In this document: piece by piece, positions 16,268 through 24,625 of the stretch | How positions within the stretch are numbered: the first letter of the stretch is position 1 | How the letters are laid out: each line of letters starts with the position of its first letter | NCBI RefSeq assembly: GCF_000507245.1 | Contig: NC_023035.1 | Coordinates: 3,453,570-3,517,569, forward strand | Length of the DNA: 64,000 nt | Origin: Salinispira pacifica | GTDB taxonomy: Bacteria > Spirochaetota > Spirochaetia > DSM-27196 > Salinispiraceae | Reading direction: 5' to 3' | The notes under the pieces: model-generated | The model's database searches: none | Seen by the model: only the letters and a program-made list of their open reading frames with translations | What the model was told of the DNA's origin: nothing | Position numbers and translations under genes: made by a program

Positions 16268-17125
16268 CTAATGCTGCACTTTGTGCATGTACATCCGTTT
16301 ATCCGCCTGGATCAGCAGCTCATTCATGGTTTCACCGTCCTGGGGAAAGGCCGACTGCCCCAGTGATATGCTGAAATTCATATCCTGCATCTCCCGGATG
16401 CAGAGTGCGCTCACATTTTCCACGATTCGTTCGCTCAGCCTGTGGGCATGTTCTATGTCGGCACTGTCCATGAGAATAACAAACTCGTCCCCGCCGTACC
16501 TGCAGAGCAGATCACTGCCACGGATGGTTCCCGCCAGAGTCTCGGCAATGGCGCTGAGCAGCAGATCTCCCGCACTGTGTCCATATCGGTCATTCACTTC
16601 CTTGAAATTATCTATATCTGCAAAAACCACTGCGAGCCGTGAATCCTGTCTCCGGGCCAGTTCCATGAGCCTGGCATACTCTCTCTCAATGAAACGACGG
16701 TTATATAGCCCGGTGAGAGGATCGGTGAGGCTGTCCATGTGAATGCGCTGGATTCGATGGTGTTCTTTGGAAGCCTCTTCCAGGACGGTTTTCAGGTCAC
16801 CTGTATCGAAAGGTTTTTGAAGAAAGCTGAATACCCGGCTCTGGTTTATGGCCTTGAGGGCTGTTTCCATATCCGCATACCCGGTGAGCATGATCCGGAT
16901 CGTATCAGGAAAACGTTCCATGCTCTTTCGAAGGAAATCGATACCGTTATTTCCCGGCATTCGATAATCGGCTACCACTACGGAAAACCGGTCACCGGAC
17001 TCCAGTATTTTCAAAGCCTCATCGGCATCTGCCGCCACGGCACATTCATAGGACCGGCGGAAATTTCTCTGGATGGACTGCAGGAGATTGGTATCATCAT
17101 CAACAAATAAAATTTTGTCACGCAT
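16268..17125 (-). CDS. Response regulator with GGDEF diguanylate cyclase output
   Basis: 285 residues. The receiver domain (1-120) has the acidic pair D9/D10, phospho-acceptor D53 (VVADYRMPG), T81 and K104 (FLQKPF). The GGDEF domain (131-285) has an intact GGDEF motif at 211-215 and, five residues before it, an RGSD inhibitory site (202-205). It should therefore make cyclic di-GMP with product feedback. It is the last gene of a minus-strand operon, 33 bases after the sensor kinase and with an AGGGAGG ribosome binding site, so the kinase is its probable input. Confidence 0.94.
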   Translation of the reverse strand: MRDKILFVDDDTNLLQSIQRNFRRSYECAVAADADEALKILESGDRFSVVVADYRMPGNNGIDFLRKSMERFPDTIRIMLTGYADMETALKAINQSRVFSFLQKPFDTGDLKTVLEEASKEHHRIQRIHMDSLTDPLTGLYNRRFIEREYARLMELARRQDSRLAVVFADIDNFKEVNDRYGHSAGDLLLSAIAETLAGTIRGSDLLCRYGGDEFVILMDSADIEHAHRLSERIVENVSALCIREMQDMNFSISLGQSAFPQDGETMNELLIQADKRMYMHKVQH

Positions 17126-17158
17126 GAATGCCTCCCTGAGTTTTTCTGTGTAGACTGA

Positions 17159-19699
17159 TTATTCGGCTGCATCAGGTAGAATGAGACGAAACTCGCTGCC
17201 TTTTCGTGGCGCACTGCGCAGCAGAATCTCACCTTTATGACGATTTTCTATGATTTCATATACAATTGCAAGCCCCTGTCCCGTCCCTGCGCCCACTTCT
17301 TTTGTGGTGAAAAACGGTTCGAAAATGCGGTTCTGATGCTCCGGGGGAATTCCTATCCCGTTATCCTTTACCGCTATCTCCACCTGTCCGGCGCGCCGGG
17401 AACTGGTAATCAGGATGTCACCTTTCAGCGGCTCGGTGTGCGTTTCATCGCCATAAAACCGTTCTTTTATTGCGTGGACGGAATTGACTATCAGGTTTAT
17501 CAGAGCCTGGCTGATATCCTGGGGTGAACAAAAAAACTCCGGAGGATCCGCCTGCAAATCCGTTTCAACCCGGGCATACCGGGACCATTCATACCTGCAA
17601 AGCAGCACGGCATCACGTATCACCTCATTGATATTCGTCTCTGTATTCCTCAATGGGTCCGCGTTTCCCGGATGGGAATACGTTCGCATGGCATCCAGAA
17701 GCTGCTTTTGCTTATTCACCCCTTCTATGCTCTGGCTGATAGCCCGGGGAATTTCTTCCTGTAGAAAGGGCAGATCAATCTCGTTGAGTTTCCTGATGAA
17801 ATGCTTTACCCGTTCATAGGGCATATCGGTAATGGCTTCTTCATATCCGCCAAGCTCTTCATACAGTTCCCTGCCCACGGGGTACATTGCAGAAAGACTC
17901 TCATCAATGAAGTGCAGATTATCCTGAATATATTGATTGGGCGTATTCATTTCGTGGGCAATCCCCGCAGCAAGTTCACCCATTGCTTCAATTCTTCTGG
18001 TATGGTTCAGCTGCACTTCCATCAGTTCCCGCTGAAGCCTCAGCTGCTCCTGTTCCAGATAGCTGCAAATTTCATGGAATACCGCCTGAATGAGATCGTG
18101 ATCTCCATTCTGTTCCAGTTTTCTGTCGTATGCGTACACTTCAAGGGAAAAATTGTACTGCCGGGATAATTCATATTCGTGACGAAAAAGATCAGCACAT
18201 CCTTCGTCGGAGCATTCCCCCACCGAAATATCCTGACCGTACAGCTGAACATGTATGCAGCAAAACCGCCGATCATCCAGGTGTTTGTACAGAAGAGAGA
18301 CAGCTTCTTCTACCCGGGAAAAGGAATCCCCCTGTTCCTCCCTGAAAAGATGATTGATGCTGAACAGGCAGTTCAACTGGCTCACCTTCTGCTCAAGATT
18401 TTGAATAAGTTTTCGCTTCTGGGCATCTCCCTGTCGCTGCAGGTAGTAGCTTTTAAACATTTCCGCAATCATCAGAAAGAGCATGCGATCTTCGTAGACA
18501 AGGGGGGTTGCCGGAGAATAGATCCACAAACTTCCCAGCAAGCGCCCACCGGAGCGCATCGGAAGGATGAACATCCGTGGAATACGCTTCCCCTCCCAGC
18601 TTTCTGTGTAAATATATTCCTCATCCTCCAGAGCATTGCGCAGATCCGAACTCTGCTGTTGGGTCAGATGCCTGCTATCACTTTCGTGGAGTTTTCTTCG
18701 ATTTACCCAGCTCAGCTCAGAACCTTCGAACAGAGCCTCCTCGGGAGAATACAGTTCCATACATACCGAATCGGCCTCGCACAGACTGCCCAGCTGCTCC
18801 AGAGCATCCATGAAACTGCTTCGGGGATTTTCAACTTCAATGAAATACCCGGCAATCAGGCTCATTGCACTTTCCATCTTCAACCGGTGTTTGAATTTGT
18901 CTTCAATCATTCTTCGCTGGGAGATATCTCTGATAATACTGTAGTAAAGTGTACTGCTCCCGGTTGAGCGGTGAATTTTCCCGGTTAGAACCTCAGCTGA
19001 AAAAACCGTATTTCTGGCATTCTGGAGCAGTACTTCCAGATGCATTCTTTCATGGAGGGAACTGCCTTCAATAAGCTCGTGGAACACCCCTCGAAACTCA
19101 GAAGGTTCATAATCCTGAAGCCGTGTTCCCTTAGGATCCCCTTCAGTACCACTGAGCATTTCCCGTGCCCGGGAATTGGACTGGAGAATGGTACCATCAT
19201 GGGTATGAATCAGAATGCCGTCGCCATTATTGAGAAACAGCTGATGATAGGCGCCCCGGTAACCTTCCGGATCTCCATTACCTTCTGCATCTTTGAACCG
19301 GGGGATTGCCTCATCGGGCGTCCGGAGATTTCTTCGGATAGCCAGTTCAAGGTCAGTTCCGCCCCAGGGGCGGGGCAGCAGATCATACCCGCAGCGGTCA
19401 AGTTCTCCGTCTCTTAATGCGGAGTCAATATGCTCATAATCCAGGCACACAATTACCGGAATGTTTTCCCGGGTCAGCTCATTGCAGCGGTATTCCCGCA
19501 TTCCCGGATCGGCCATAGAATCACTGTCGAAGATTATTATGGAGACCCTGTTCGTCGATTGACCCAATCGGTCTGTGAGGTCATCTTCCGGGCTGAGTAC
19601 GGTAAATCGTTCGATACCGCATTTCTGGAGAGCTGCGGCAATTTGCACATGAGCCTCAGGCTTGTCGGCTACAATCAGGGCTGAGAGGTGGCGGTTCAT
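17159..19699 (-). CDS. Multidomain sensor histidine kinase
   Basis: 846 residues, soluble. Residues 1-125 form a receiver-like domain that lacks the acidic pair (LIVADKP in place of a DD pocket), so it is probably not phosphorylated. A PAS domain follows (150-265; LFLNNGDGILIHTHDGTILQSN), then a GAF-like region (275-420), and a second cysteine-rich sensor-like stretch (440-550; LNCLFSINHLF, CCIHVQ). The dimerisation helix carries H582 in AAGIAHEMNTPNQY, and the ATPase domain has ALINLIVNSVHAI, KDNGIGIP and GTGQGLAI. It lies four bases after the lipoprotein stop and before the receiver-GGDEF gene. Confidence 0.93.
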   Translation of the reverse strand: MNRHLSALIVADKPEAHVQIAAALQKCGIERFTVLSPEDDLTDRLGQSTNRVSIIIFDSDSMADPGMREYRCNELTRENIPVIVCLDYEHIDSALRDGELDRCGYDLLPRPWGGTDLELAIRRNLRTPDEAIPRFKDAEGNGDPEGYRGAYHQLFLNNGDGILIHTHDGTILQSNSRAREMLSGTEGDPKGTRLQDYEPSEFRGVFHELIEGSSLHERMHLEVLLQNARNTVFSAEVLTGKIHRSTGSSTLYYSIIRDISQRRMIEDKFKHRLKMESAMSLIAGYFIEVENPRSSFMDALEQLGSLCEADSVCMELYSPEEALFEGSELSWVNRRKLHESDSRHLTQQQSSDLRNALEDEEYIYTESWEGKRIPRMFILPMRSGGRLLGSLWIYSPATPLVYEDRMLFLMIAEMFKSYYLQRQGDAQKRKLIQNLEQKVSQLNCLFSINHLFREEQGDSFSRVEEAVSLLYKHLDDRRFCCIHVQLYGQDISVGECSDEGCADLFRHEYELSRQYNFSLEVYAYDRKLEQNGDHDLIQAVFHEICSYLEQEQLRLQRELMEVQLNHTRRIEAMGELAAGIAHEMNTPNQYIQDNLHFIDESLSAMYPVGRELYEELGGYEEAITDMPYERVKHFIRKLNEIDLPFLQEEIPRAISQSIEGVNKQKQLLDAMRTYSHPGNADPLRNTETNINEVIRDAVLLCRYEWSRYARVETDLQADPPEFFCSPQDISQALINLIVNSVHAIKERFYGDETHTEPLKGDILITSSRRAGQVEIAVKDNGIGIPPEHQNRIFEPFFTTKEVGAGTGQGLAIVYEIIENRHKGEILLRSAPRKGSEFRLILPDAAE

Positions 19700-19703
19700 A
19701 CCA

Positions 19704-20489
19704 TCAGTATATTACAGAGAATTCCAGAGGTGTACGCAATGTCAGTAATTCAATTATATTCACTTCAAATTCAGCGGCATTTCCTGACTCTGATCCCAGG
19801 TTTTCCGCTTCCCCGGTGGCGAGAAACCTCCCCCCTTCAATGTTTTGGGGGTCCATCCGGGCGTTATCCGGAAGAGCAAAAACCAGTACCAGTTTTGAAT
19901 TGTTGAATATGCCGTTCAGTTTTTCTTCATCTGCATAGTCCCCCAGCGCCCACAGAAGGTCACTTCGGTACTGTCCGGAACTCACGCCGGCCTCCCCGCC
20001 TGAAGGAAGGAGGAAATCGGCAACATCCCGGGATCCGGCCGTTCCCAGGGAAAGCAGTCCCCGTACCACCTCGGGACTGATACGGATTTTCAGTTCCCGC
20101 TGACCTGCTTCCCTGCCGGTGAGACGGATGAAATCCCCTTCGGCAGATACATTCTCACGGGAGATCAGTTCATTTACGCTCTGGAAGTCGACGGTGACAT
20201 TGATATTTCTCGGATTTTCCTGGGACATGCTGCGAAGCCGTACGCCGTTGCGGCTGTTCAGCTGTTCTGTAAGCTGCAGGGGATCAAGAATGGTTTCCAG
20301 ATCGTAATTTCCGGTGATATCCTGATAATACTGCACAAGGACAGGATGAACTGAAGCTGATATATCCGCAGAGCCGGACAGGTCGGGTTCCAGCATAATA
20401 GTTGAACTGGATGAACAGGATGTCCCCAGCAGTGCCAGGGCCGCTGCTGCAAGAAAAGCTGTGAAGATGGTAGTGTTTCGGTCCCTCAT
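19704..20489 (-). CDS. Uncharacterised lipoprotein of the signalling operon
   Basis: 261 residues with a signal peptide ending LLGTSCSSS (lipobox Cys25). The mature protein has a repetitive alternation of polar sheets and helices (NVTVDFQSVNELISRENVSAEGDF). I recognise no named family. It is the second gene of the operon glycosyltransferase-lipoprotein-kinase-GGDEF, only four bases from the kinase start, so it might feed an envelope signal to the pathway; that is inference. Confidence 0.82.
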   Translation of the reverse strand: MRDRNTTIFTAFLAAAALALLGTSCSSSSTIMLEPDLSGSADISASVHPVLVQYYQDITGNYDLETILDPLQLTEQLNSRNGVRLRSMSQENPRNINVTVDFQSVNELISRENVSAEGDFIRLTGREAGQRELKIRISPEVVRGLLSLGTAGSRDVADFLLPSGGEAGVSSGQYRSDLLWALGDYADEEKLNGIFNNSKLVLVFALPDNARMDPQNIEGGRFLATGEAENLGSESGNAAEFEVNIIELLTLRTPLEFSVIY

Positions 20490-20525
20490 GGATATTGCCC
20501 CCGTATTCAGATAGTTGATAGTTTC

Positions 20526-21425
20526 TCAGTCGTTTTCCCGAAGGACCGTGCGAATCACTCTCCGCATCCGTTCAGCTTCGGCTTCATTGCCCCGTTTCAA
20601 GGCGCCCTTCAAATATATCTCCGCCTTCTTTACCAGCATATTACGAATCGCCGTCTGCTGCGGCTCGGAAAAAATATCCGGGGAATTCTCAAGCAGCCGC
20701 TGCAGTGCGGCAATGCGAAACCCTTCGATCTGTCCGTAGCGCTCAGAGAGCTGATCCTGATTCGGCAGTCCCGCCCGCTTTTCCACACAGGGTTCATCAA
20801 CATAACCCGCTTCCTCCCGGGCAGTTACACGCAGCCAGAACTCATAGTCCTCGGCAACCTGAAGATCCTCCCGGAACCCGCCCAGAGTGTTGAACAAGCT
20901 CTTATCCATAACAGCCGTACTGGGGCCGATAATGCATTTCCAGAGTGAGTCGGTAAAAAGATCGCCCCTGCGGCGGTGTTTCTGGCTTTTTTGACTCACC
21001 TCCCGGCGTGAACCGCCGTGATCAAATCGGATCCAGCGCTCCCGGGTGTGGCTTATTCGCGTCTCCCGGTGGAGGGGAAGCTGAAGAGACAGCTTTTCCG
21101 GCAGCCAGATATCATCCGAATCCAGAAACGCAACAAGATCGTGACGGGCCAGTTCGACCCCCCGGTTTCGCGCCCGCCCCGGGTATCCTCCGTGTTCCAA
21201 TGCAAGGGGCAGAAACTCCCGATCAGGCCTGGGCGTCCGGGACTGCAGTTTGTTCCAATGCATCTGGGCGGCCAGCAGTGATCCGTCAGTGGAACCGTCA
21301 TCCGCCACGATGCACTGAATTGCCGTGTCCGGAGACTCCTGATGAAATACGCTATCCAGGGCCTCAAGAAGGTGGTGAGCACGGTTATAGACGGGTATAA
21401 TTACAGAAACGGAATTCAGATTCAC
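20526..21425 (-). CDS. Family 2 glycosyltransferase
   Basis: 299-residue GT-A enzyme using a nucleotide sugar. Landmarks: VSVIIPVYNRAHHLLEALDSV, IVADDGSTDGSL, a GGYPGRARNRGVELARHDLVAFLDSDDIW with the DSDD metal site, and EDYEFWLRVTAREE as the likely catalytic-base region. The C-terminal ~60 residues are helical and charged. It starts at GTG, 38 bases from the divergent M48 gene, and heads the signalling operon, so the operon may join envelope sugar synthesis and cyclic di-GMP. The acceptor is unknown. Confidence 0.9.
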   Translation of the reverse strand: MNLNSVSVIIPVYNRAHHLLEALDSVFHQESPDTAIQCIVADDGSTDGSLLAAQMHWNKLQSRTPRPDREFLPLALEHGGYPGRARNRGVELARHDLVAFLDSDDIWLPEKLSLQLPLHRETRISHTRERWIRFDHGGSRREVSQKSQKHRRRGDLFTDSLWKCIIGPSTAVMDKSLFNTLGGFREDLQVAEDYEFWLRVTAREEAGYVDEPCVEKRAGLPNQDQLSERYGQIEGFRIAALQRLLENSPDIFSEPQQTAIRNMLVKKAEIYLKGALKRGNEAEAERMRRVIRTVLREND

Positions 21426-21463
21426 TGATCCGCATTCTACACCAGATTACTTCGGAGGAAAAC

Positions 21464-22498
21464 ATGGCAGAAAAGAAAATCATCTACCCCGATAAAACCG
21501 TCCTCACCGGCATCTCACCCCGTTCATGGGAGCACCCTGCTGACCGGGCAGCCCTCAACAGCCTCAGAGCCGTACCGGGGCTGGACCAGGTAATGAAATT
21601 CCTTGTGGGGATGACCAACGAGAAAAGCCTCAGGCTGCTGTTCCTCAGTTCCACGGTAAAATGCAGCGAGACGCAGTTTCCACGGGTAACCAGTTTACGC
21701 AACGAGGTCGCCCGGATCCTGGATGCTGATTATCTGCCGGATATTTTCGTGACCCAGAGCCCGGTGCTCAACGCCGGCGCCATTGGAGTTGACACTCCGT
21801 TTATCTCGCTAAATTCCGAGCTGGTCAGGCATTTCAGCGATGAAGAGCTTCTCAGCGTCATCGCCCACGAGATGGCCCACATCATGAGCGGCCACGTACT
21901 GTATAAAACCCTGCTCTGGGTTCTCATGAACATGGGAATTATGATCTTCCGGCTTCCCCTCAGTCAGCTGGTGCTCATGGGGCTTATCGGTGCATTGCGG
22001 GAATGGGACAGGAAAAGCGAGCTCAGCGCAGACCGTGCGGCCCTTCTCGCCGTTCAGAACCCGGAGGTTCAGTACCGTACCCTCCTGAAGCTTGCCGGGG
22101 GCTTCGAAACCGACCAGATGGATATTCAGGAATTCTTCGCCCAGGCCGATGAATATGATTCCTACGGCAACGTTGTGGACAGCGTGTACAAAAGTCTCAA
22201 CCTCTTTACCCAGACCCACCCCTTCCCCGTGCTGCGCATTAAAGACCTTCGCGACTGGTATGAATCCGGCAGATACGAAGAAGTAATTCAGGGCAACTAT
22301 CCCCGGCGGGACGGCAGCGAAGATGACGATATCCGCAAAGACTTCGAAGAGGCTGCCAGACAGTATCAGGAAGATCTGAAAAAGAGCCGGGACCCCCTTG
22401 CCCGAACTCTCAGCGATTTCGGCGAAAACATCAGCAAGGGAGTGGAAAACACAGCCCGGGAGGCCGAAGAGTTCTTCCGAAATATATTCAGATCCTGA
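21464..22498 (+). CDS. M48-family zinc metallopeptidase
   Basis: 344 residues, related to the Ste24/HtpX class. The zinc site is HEMAH (H135, E136, H139) with a third ligand E186 in SELSADRAA. One moderate hydrophobic segment (TLLWVLMNMGIMIFRLPLSQLVLMGLIGAL, ~149-178) lies between these motifs, as in membrane-associated M48 proteins. The C-terminal tail is acidic and coiled-coil-like. GGAGGAAAAC precedes the ATG. It probably serves protein quality control; the substrate is unknown. Confidence 0.92.
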   Translation: MAEKKIIYPDKTVLTGISPRSWEHPADRAALNSLRAVPGLDQVMKFLVGMTNEKSLRLLFLSSTVKCSETQFPRVTSLRNEVARILDADYLPDIFVTQSPVLNAGAIGVDTPFISLNSELVRHFSDEELLSVIAHEMAHIMSGHVLYKTLLWVLMNMGIMIFRLPLSQLVLMGLIGALREWDRKSELSADRAALLAVQNPEVQYRTLLKLAGGFETDQMDIQEFFAQADEYDSYGNVVDSVYKSLNLFTQTHPFPVLRIKDLRDWYESGRYEEVIQGNYPRRDGSEDDDIRKDFEEAARQYQEDLKKSRDPLARTLSDFGENISKGVENTAREAEEFFRNIFRS

Positions 22499-22739
22499 AT
22501 CAGTCTCCGACCCGGGCCCCGTTTCGGGACCGGATCGGGGTTCGGGCCGGCCGCTTATTGACCCGGGCTGCTTTTTGAACCAGACCATTTTTCCGGTCGG
22601 CAGAGCGGTATGCTCAGGGCCACACAATTAGCTACTCCCGCCGGTTTTTTTTCAGTACATTATCTCCACGAAGCCCGGAGCGACGGCATCAGCCTAATCG
22701 GACATGTTGCCGCCGTTTCTGTATTTATATTCTTATCAA
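22499..22739. other. Non-coding gap, GC-rich palindromic stretch then bcp leader
   Basis: 22505-22575 is rich in CCCGGG-type palindromes with no convincing T-tract. The rest is AT-richer and presumably carries the bcp promoter, which I cannot place with confidence. Confidence 0.4.
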
Positions 22740-22751
22740 AAGGAGCAATTC

Positions 22752-23219
22752 ATGGAAAAACTTCCCGTGCCCGAAGCAGGCAGCAAAGCCCCGGATTTCA
22801 GCGCAGTGAATCAGAATGGAGAAACGGTTTCTCTCAGTGATTTTGCCGGAAAAAAGGTGGTTCTCTATTTTTATCCGAAAGACAACACTCCCGGCTGCAC
22901 CAAGGAAGCCTGCAGTCTGCGGGATAACCACAGCGAAATTCAGAAACGGGGGGCTGTGGTGCTTGGCGTGAGCCGCGACGGAGAAAAAAGTCACAGCAAT
23001 TTCATAGAAAAATTCAGTTTGCCCTTTGACCTGTTAGTTGATAAGGATCTCACCGTACACAAGGCCTATGGAGCTTATGGGGAAAAAAATATGTACGGAA
23101 AGAAGAGCGAAGTTGCATTCAGATACACCTTTGTGATCGATGAAGGCGGAATTATACAGAAAGTTTTTAAAAAAGTAAAGACAGATGCACACGGTGAGGA
23201 AATTTTGAATTATATTTAG
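22752..23219 (+). CDS. bcp: Thioredoxin-dependent thiol peroxidase (Bcp/PrxQ)
   Basis: 155-residue peroxiredoxin that reduces hydrogen and organic peroxides. The peroxidatic C49 is in NTPGCTKEAC with the resolving C54 four residues on, the atypical two-Cys Bcp arrangement; R-containing and VFIDEGG-like positions are present (FVIDEGGIIQKVF). The ATG at 22752 has AAAAGGAG upstream; the in-frame start at 22704 does not. A thioredoxin that could reduce it is encoded at 54416 but not linked. A terminator follows. Confidence 0.95.
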   Translation: MEKLPVPEAGSKAPDFSAVNQNGETVSLSDFAGKKVVLYFYPKDNTPGCTKEACSLRDNHSEIQKRGAVVLGVSRDGEKSHSNFIEKFSLPFDLLVDKDLTVHKAYGAYGEKNMYGKKSEVAFRYTFVIDEGGIIQKVFKKVKTDAHGEEILNYI

Positions 23220-23331
23220 GCACAGAGGCTGGAGAGTAACTATCAACAGCCAAAGCATTTGCGGGTCGCAGCCTTCGGCAGAACTGATTCTTAGGATTTC
23301 AACCTTTCAGTTCATCTAGGTTCCTCCTTGA

Positions 23332-23358
23332 AGGGCCGGGGGATGCGGCCCTTTTTTT
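23332..23358 (+). terminator. Terminator downstream of bcp
   Basis: Stem AGGGCCG/CGGCCCT with loop GGGGATG, followed by seven T residues. It lies about 110 bases past the bcp stop. Confidence 0.88.
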
Positions 23359-23372
23359 GTGAAAATCTTCTA

Positions 23373-23516
23373 CAGTGCACCAAAGCTTGTGAAAAGCTGT
23401 GATTTTCAGATTTTTTGCTTGCCAAGCCGCTACCGATAGCGGTGTAAAAATGTGCACCGCTACAACAAGTGGAGCCTTGGTGGCGAACTTTTTGTTCCAC
23501 AAGCTTCCGTGCACTG
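23373..23516. repeat. Palindrome-ended dispersed repeat, copy C
   Basis: A 144-bp element with ends CAGTGCACCAAAGCTTGTG and CACAAGCTTCCGTGCACTG, identical at both ends to copy A. The interiors align patchily (CCGCTACCGATAGCGGTG here, CCACTACCGGTCAGGGTG in copy A). It sits between the bcp terminator and the start of the endonuclease-fold lipoprotein gene. Confidence 0.87.
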
Positions 23517-23564
23517 CAAAATTCTCCTGGAAACATCAGAGCTTTTCACTATAATAATGCTATT

Positions 23565-24464
23565 ATGCATGACAATCGAAACCGGCCCGAACGCCTCAGA
23601 AACCGAAAATGCGGACGGAGCCCAGCAACCCTGGTTTTGCTGGCGATACTCCTGAGTTCCTGCATCAGCCACCCCCTCCCTCTTCCGGACAATCCTTACA
23701 CCGGCACCCAGTCCGGGCTCCTCGTTTCAACTCTGAATGTCATGTACGATCGAGTTGAAGAAGCTCCCCGCCGTATCACGGGACTGAGCGACCTTCTACA
23801 AAGTGCCGAAAGAGACTTATGGTTCCTGCAGGAAGTGGTGAGTATTCTGCCGGACGATTTCATTGCCCCGGTTAACCGGATATTCAACATGCTTAAAAAC
23901 ATGGATGAGTACGGGCTCATCTCCGCCGATTCCTACTCCCGGACCGGAAATATCAACCCGATTTTGTATAGCAAAGCACGATTCTCTCCGGTGAGAAGCG
24001 GCACCTATTGGTTCAGTCACAATGCCTTTGTTCCCGATTCACGCAGCTGGGGAAATACCCGGCCCCGTCAGATGACATGGGCCGTGCTCTATGACCGGGC
24101 CGCGGATAGCTGCATATCTGTGGTGAACCTTCATCTTGACCATGCATCAGCTGAATCCCGAAAGCCTTCAGTGGAGATGATGTTTCAGGTCATCCACCAA
24201 GAACGACTGAATGCCCACCCCATCATTATTGCCGGAGACTTCAACAGCATCTCCCCGTCGAAAACCGGGAGATTGCTGCTGGAACAATTCCATGAGGCTG
24301 AATACCCCGGCGGAAGCTTTCGCCGTCTCCCAATGTCCATTGACCATATATTTTACCGCAGTCTTGAAGAACTGGACTGCCGTGCAGAATCTGTGACAAT
24401 CAGCGATCATAAGATGGTCACAGCACGTTTTACATACCCCGTCGATACCATCATCACAGAATAG
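23565..24464 (+). CDS. Lipoprotein of the endonuclease/exonuclease/phosphatase superfamily
   Basis: 299 residues. A basic N-terminus and hydrophobic segment end at LLSSC (Cys34), so it is exported and lipid-anchored. The EEP metal-dependent hydrolase motifs follow in order: LNVMYDR, DLWFLQEVV (catalytic Glu), VVNLHLDH, IIAGDFNSI (Asp/Asn pair), SIDHIFYR and ISDHKMVTARF. An upstream in-frame start at 23469 falls inside repeat copy C and gives no signal peptide at the N-terminus, so 23565 was chosen. The substrate could be nucleic acid or a phosphoester lipid. Confidence 0.88.
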   Translation: MHDNRNRPERLRNRKCGRSPATLVLLAILLSSCISHPLPLPDNPYTGTQSGLLVSTLNVMYDRVEEAPRRITGLSDLLQSAERDLWFLQEVVSILPDDFIAPVNRIFNMLKNMDEYGLISADSYSRTGNINPILYSKARFSPVRSGTYWFSHNAFVPDSRSWGNTRPRQMTWAVLYDRAADSCISVVNLHLDHASAESRKPSVEMMFQVIHQERLNAHPIIIAGDFNSISPSKTGRLLLEQFHEAEYPGGSFRRLPMSIDHIFYRSLEELDCRAESVTISDHKMVTARFTYPVDTIITE

Positions 24465-24489
24465 AAAATTCATTGCTGTCATGCTATAT

Positions 24490-24625
24490 TTAGAGCAGGT
24501 TGGTGATCCTGAGCCTGGGTTCGTTGTATGGATATGAAACCATTTGCAGTATATCTTCAGGATTTCTCCCTGAAACACAGGACAGGAGAGATGGTTTCAC
24601 CAGTCTTGTTCCCCGGGGGTACAAT
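24490..24625 (+). promoter_or_regulatory. Possible promoter and folded leader of the next lipoprotein gene
   Basis: An extended -10 (TGCTATATT, ~24481-24489) leads to a ~130-base leader holding a 9-bp inverted repeat TGAAACCAT/ATGGTTTCA around a small TCAGG/CCTGA hairpin. I match it to no known riboswitch class. Confidence 0.35.

Noticed and set aside
24497-24625. A cyclic di-GMP or TPP riboswitch
   Set aside because: The conserved core sequences of either class are absent.
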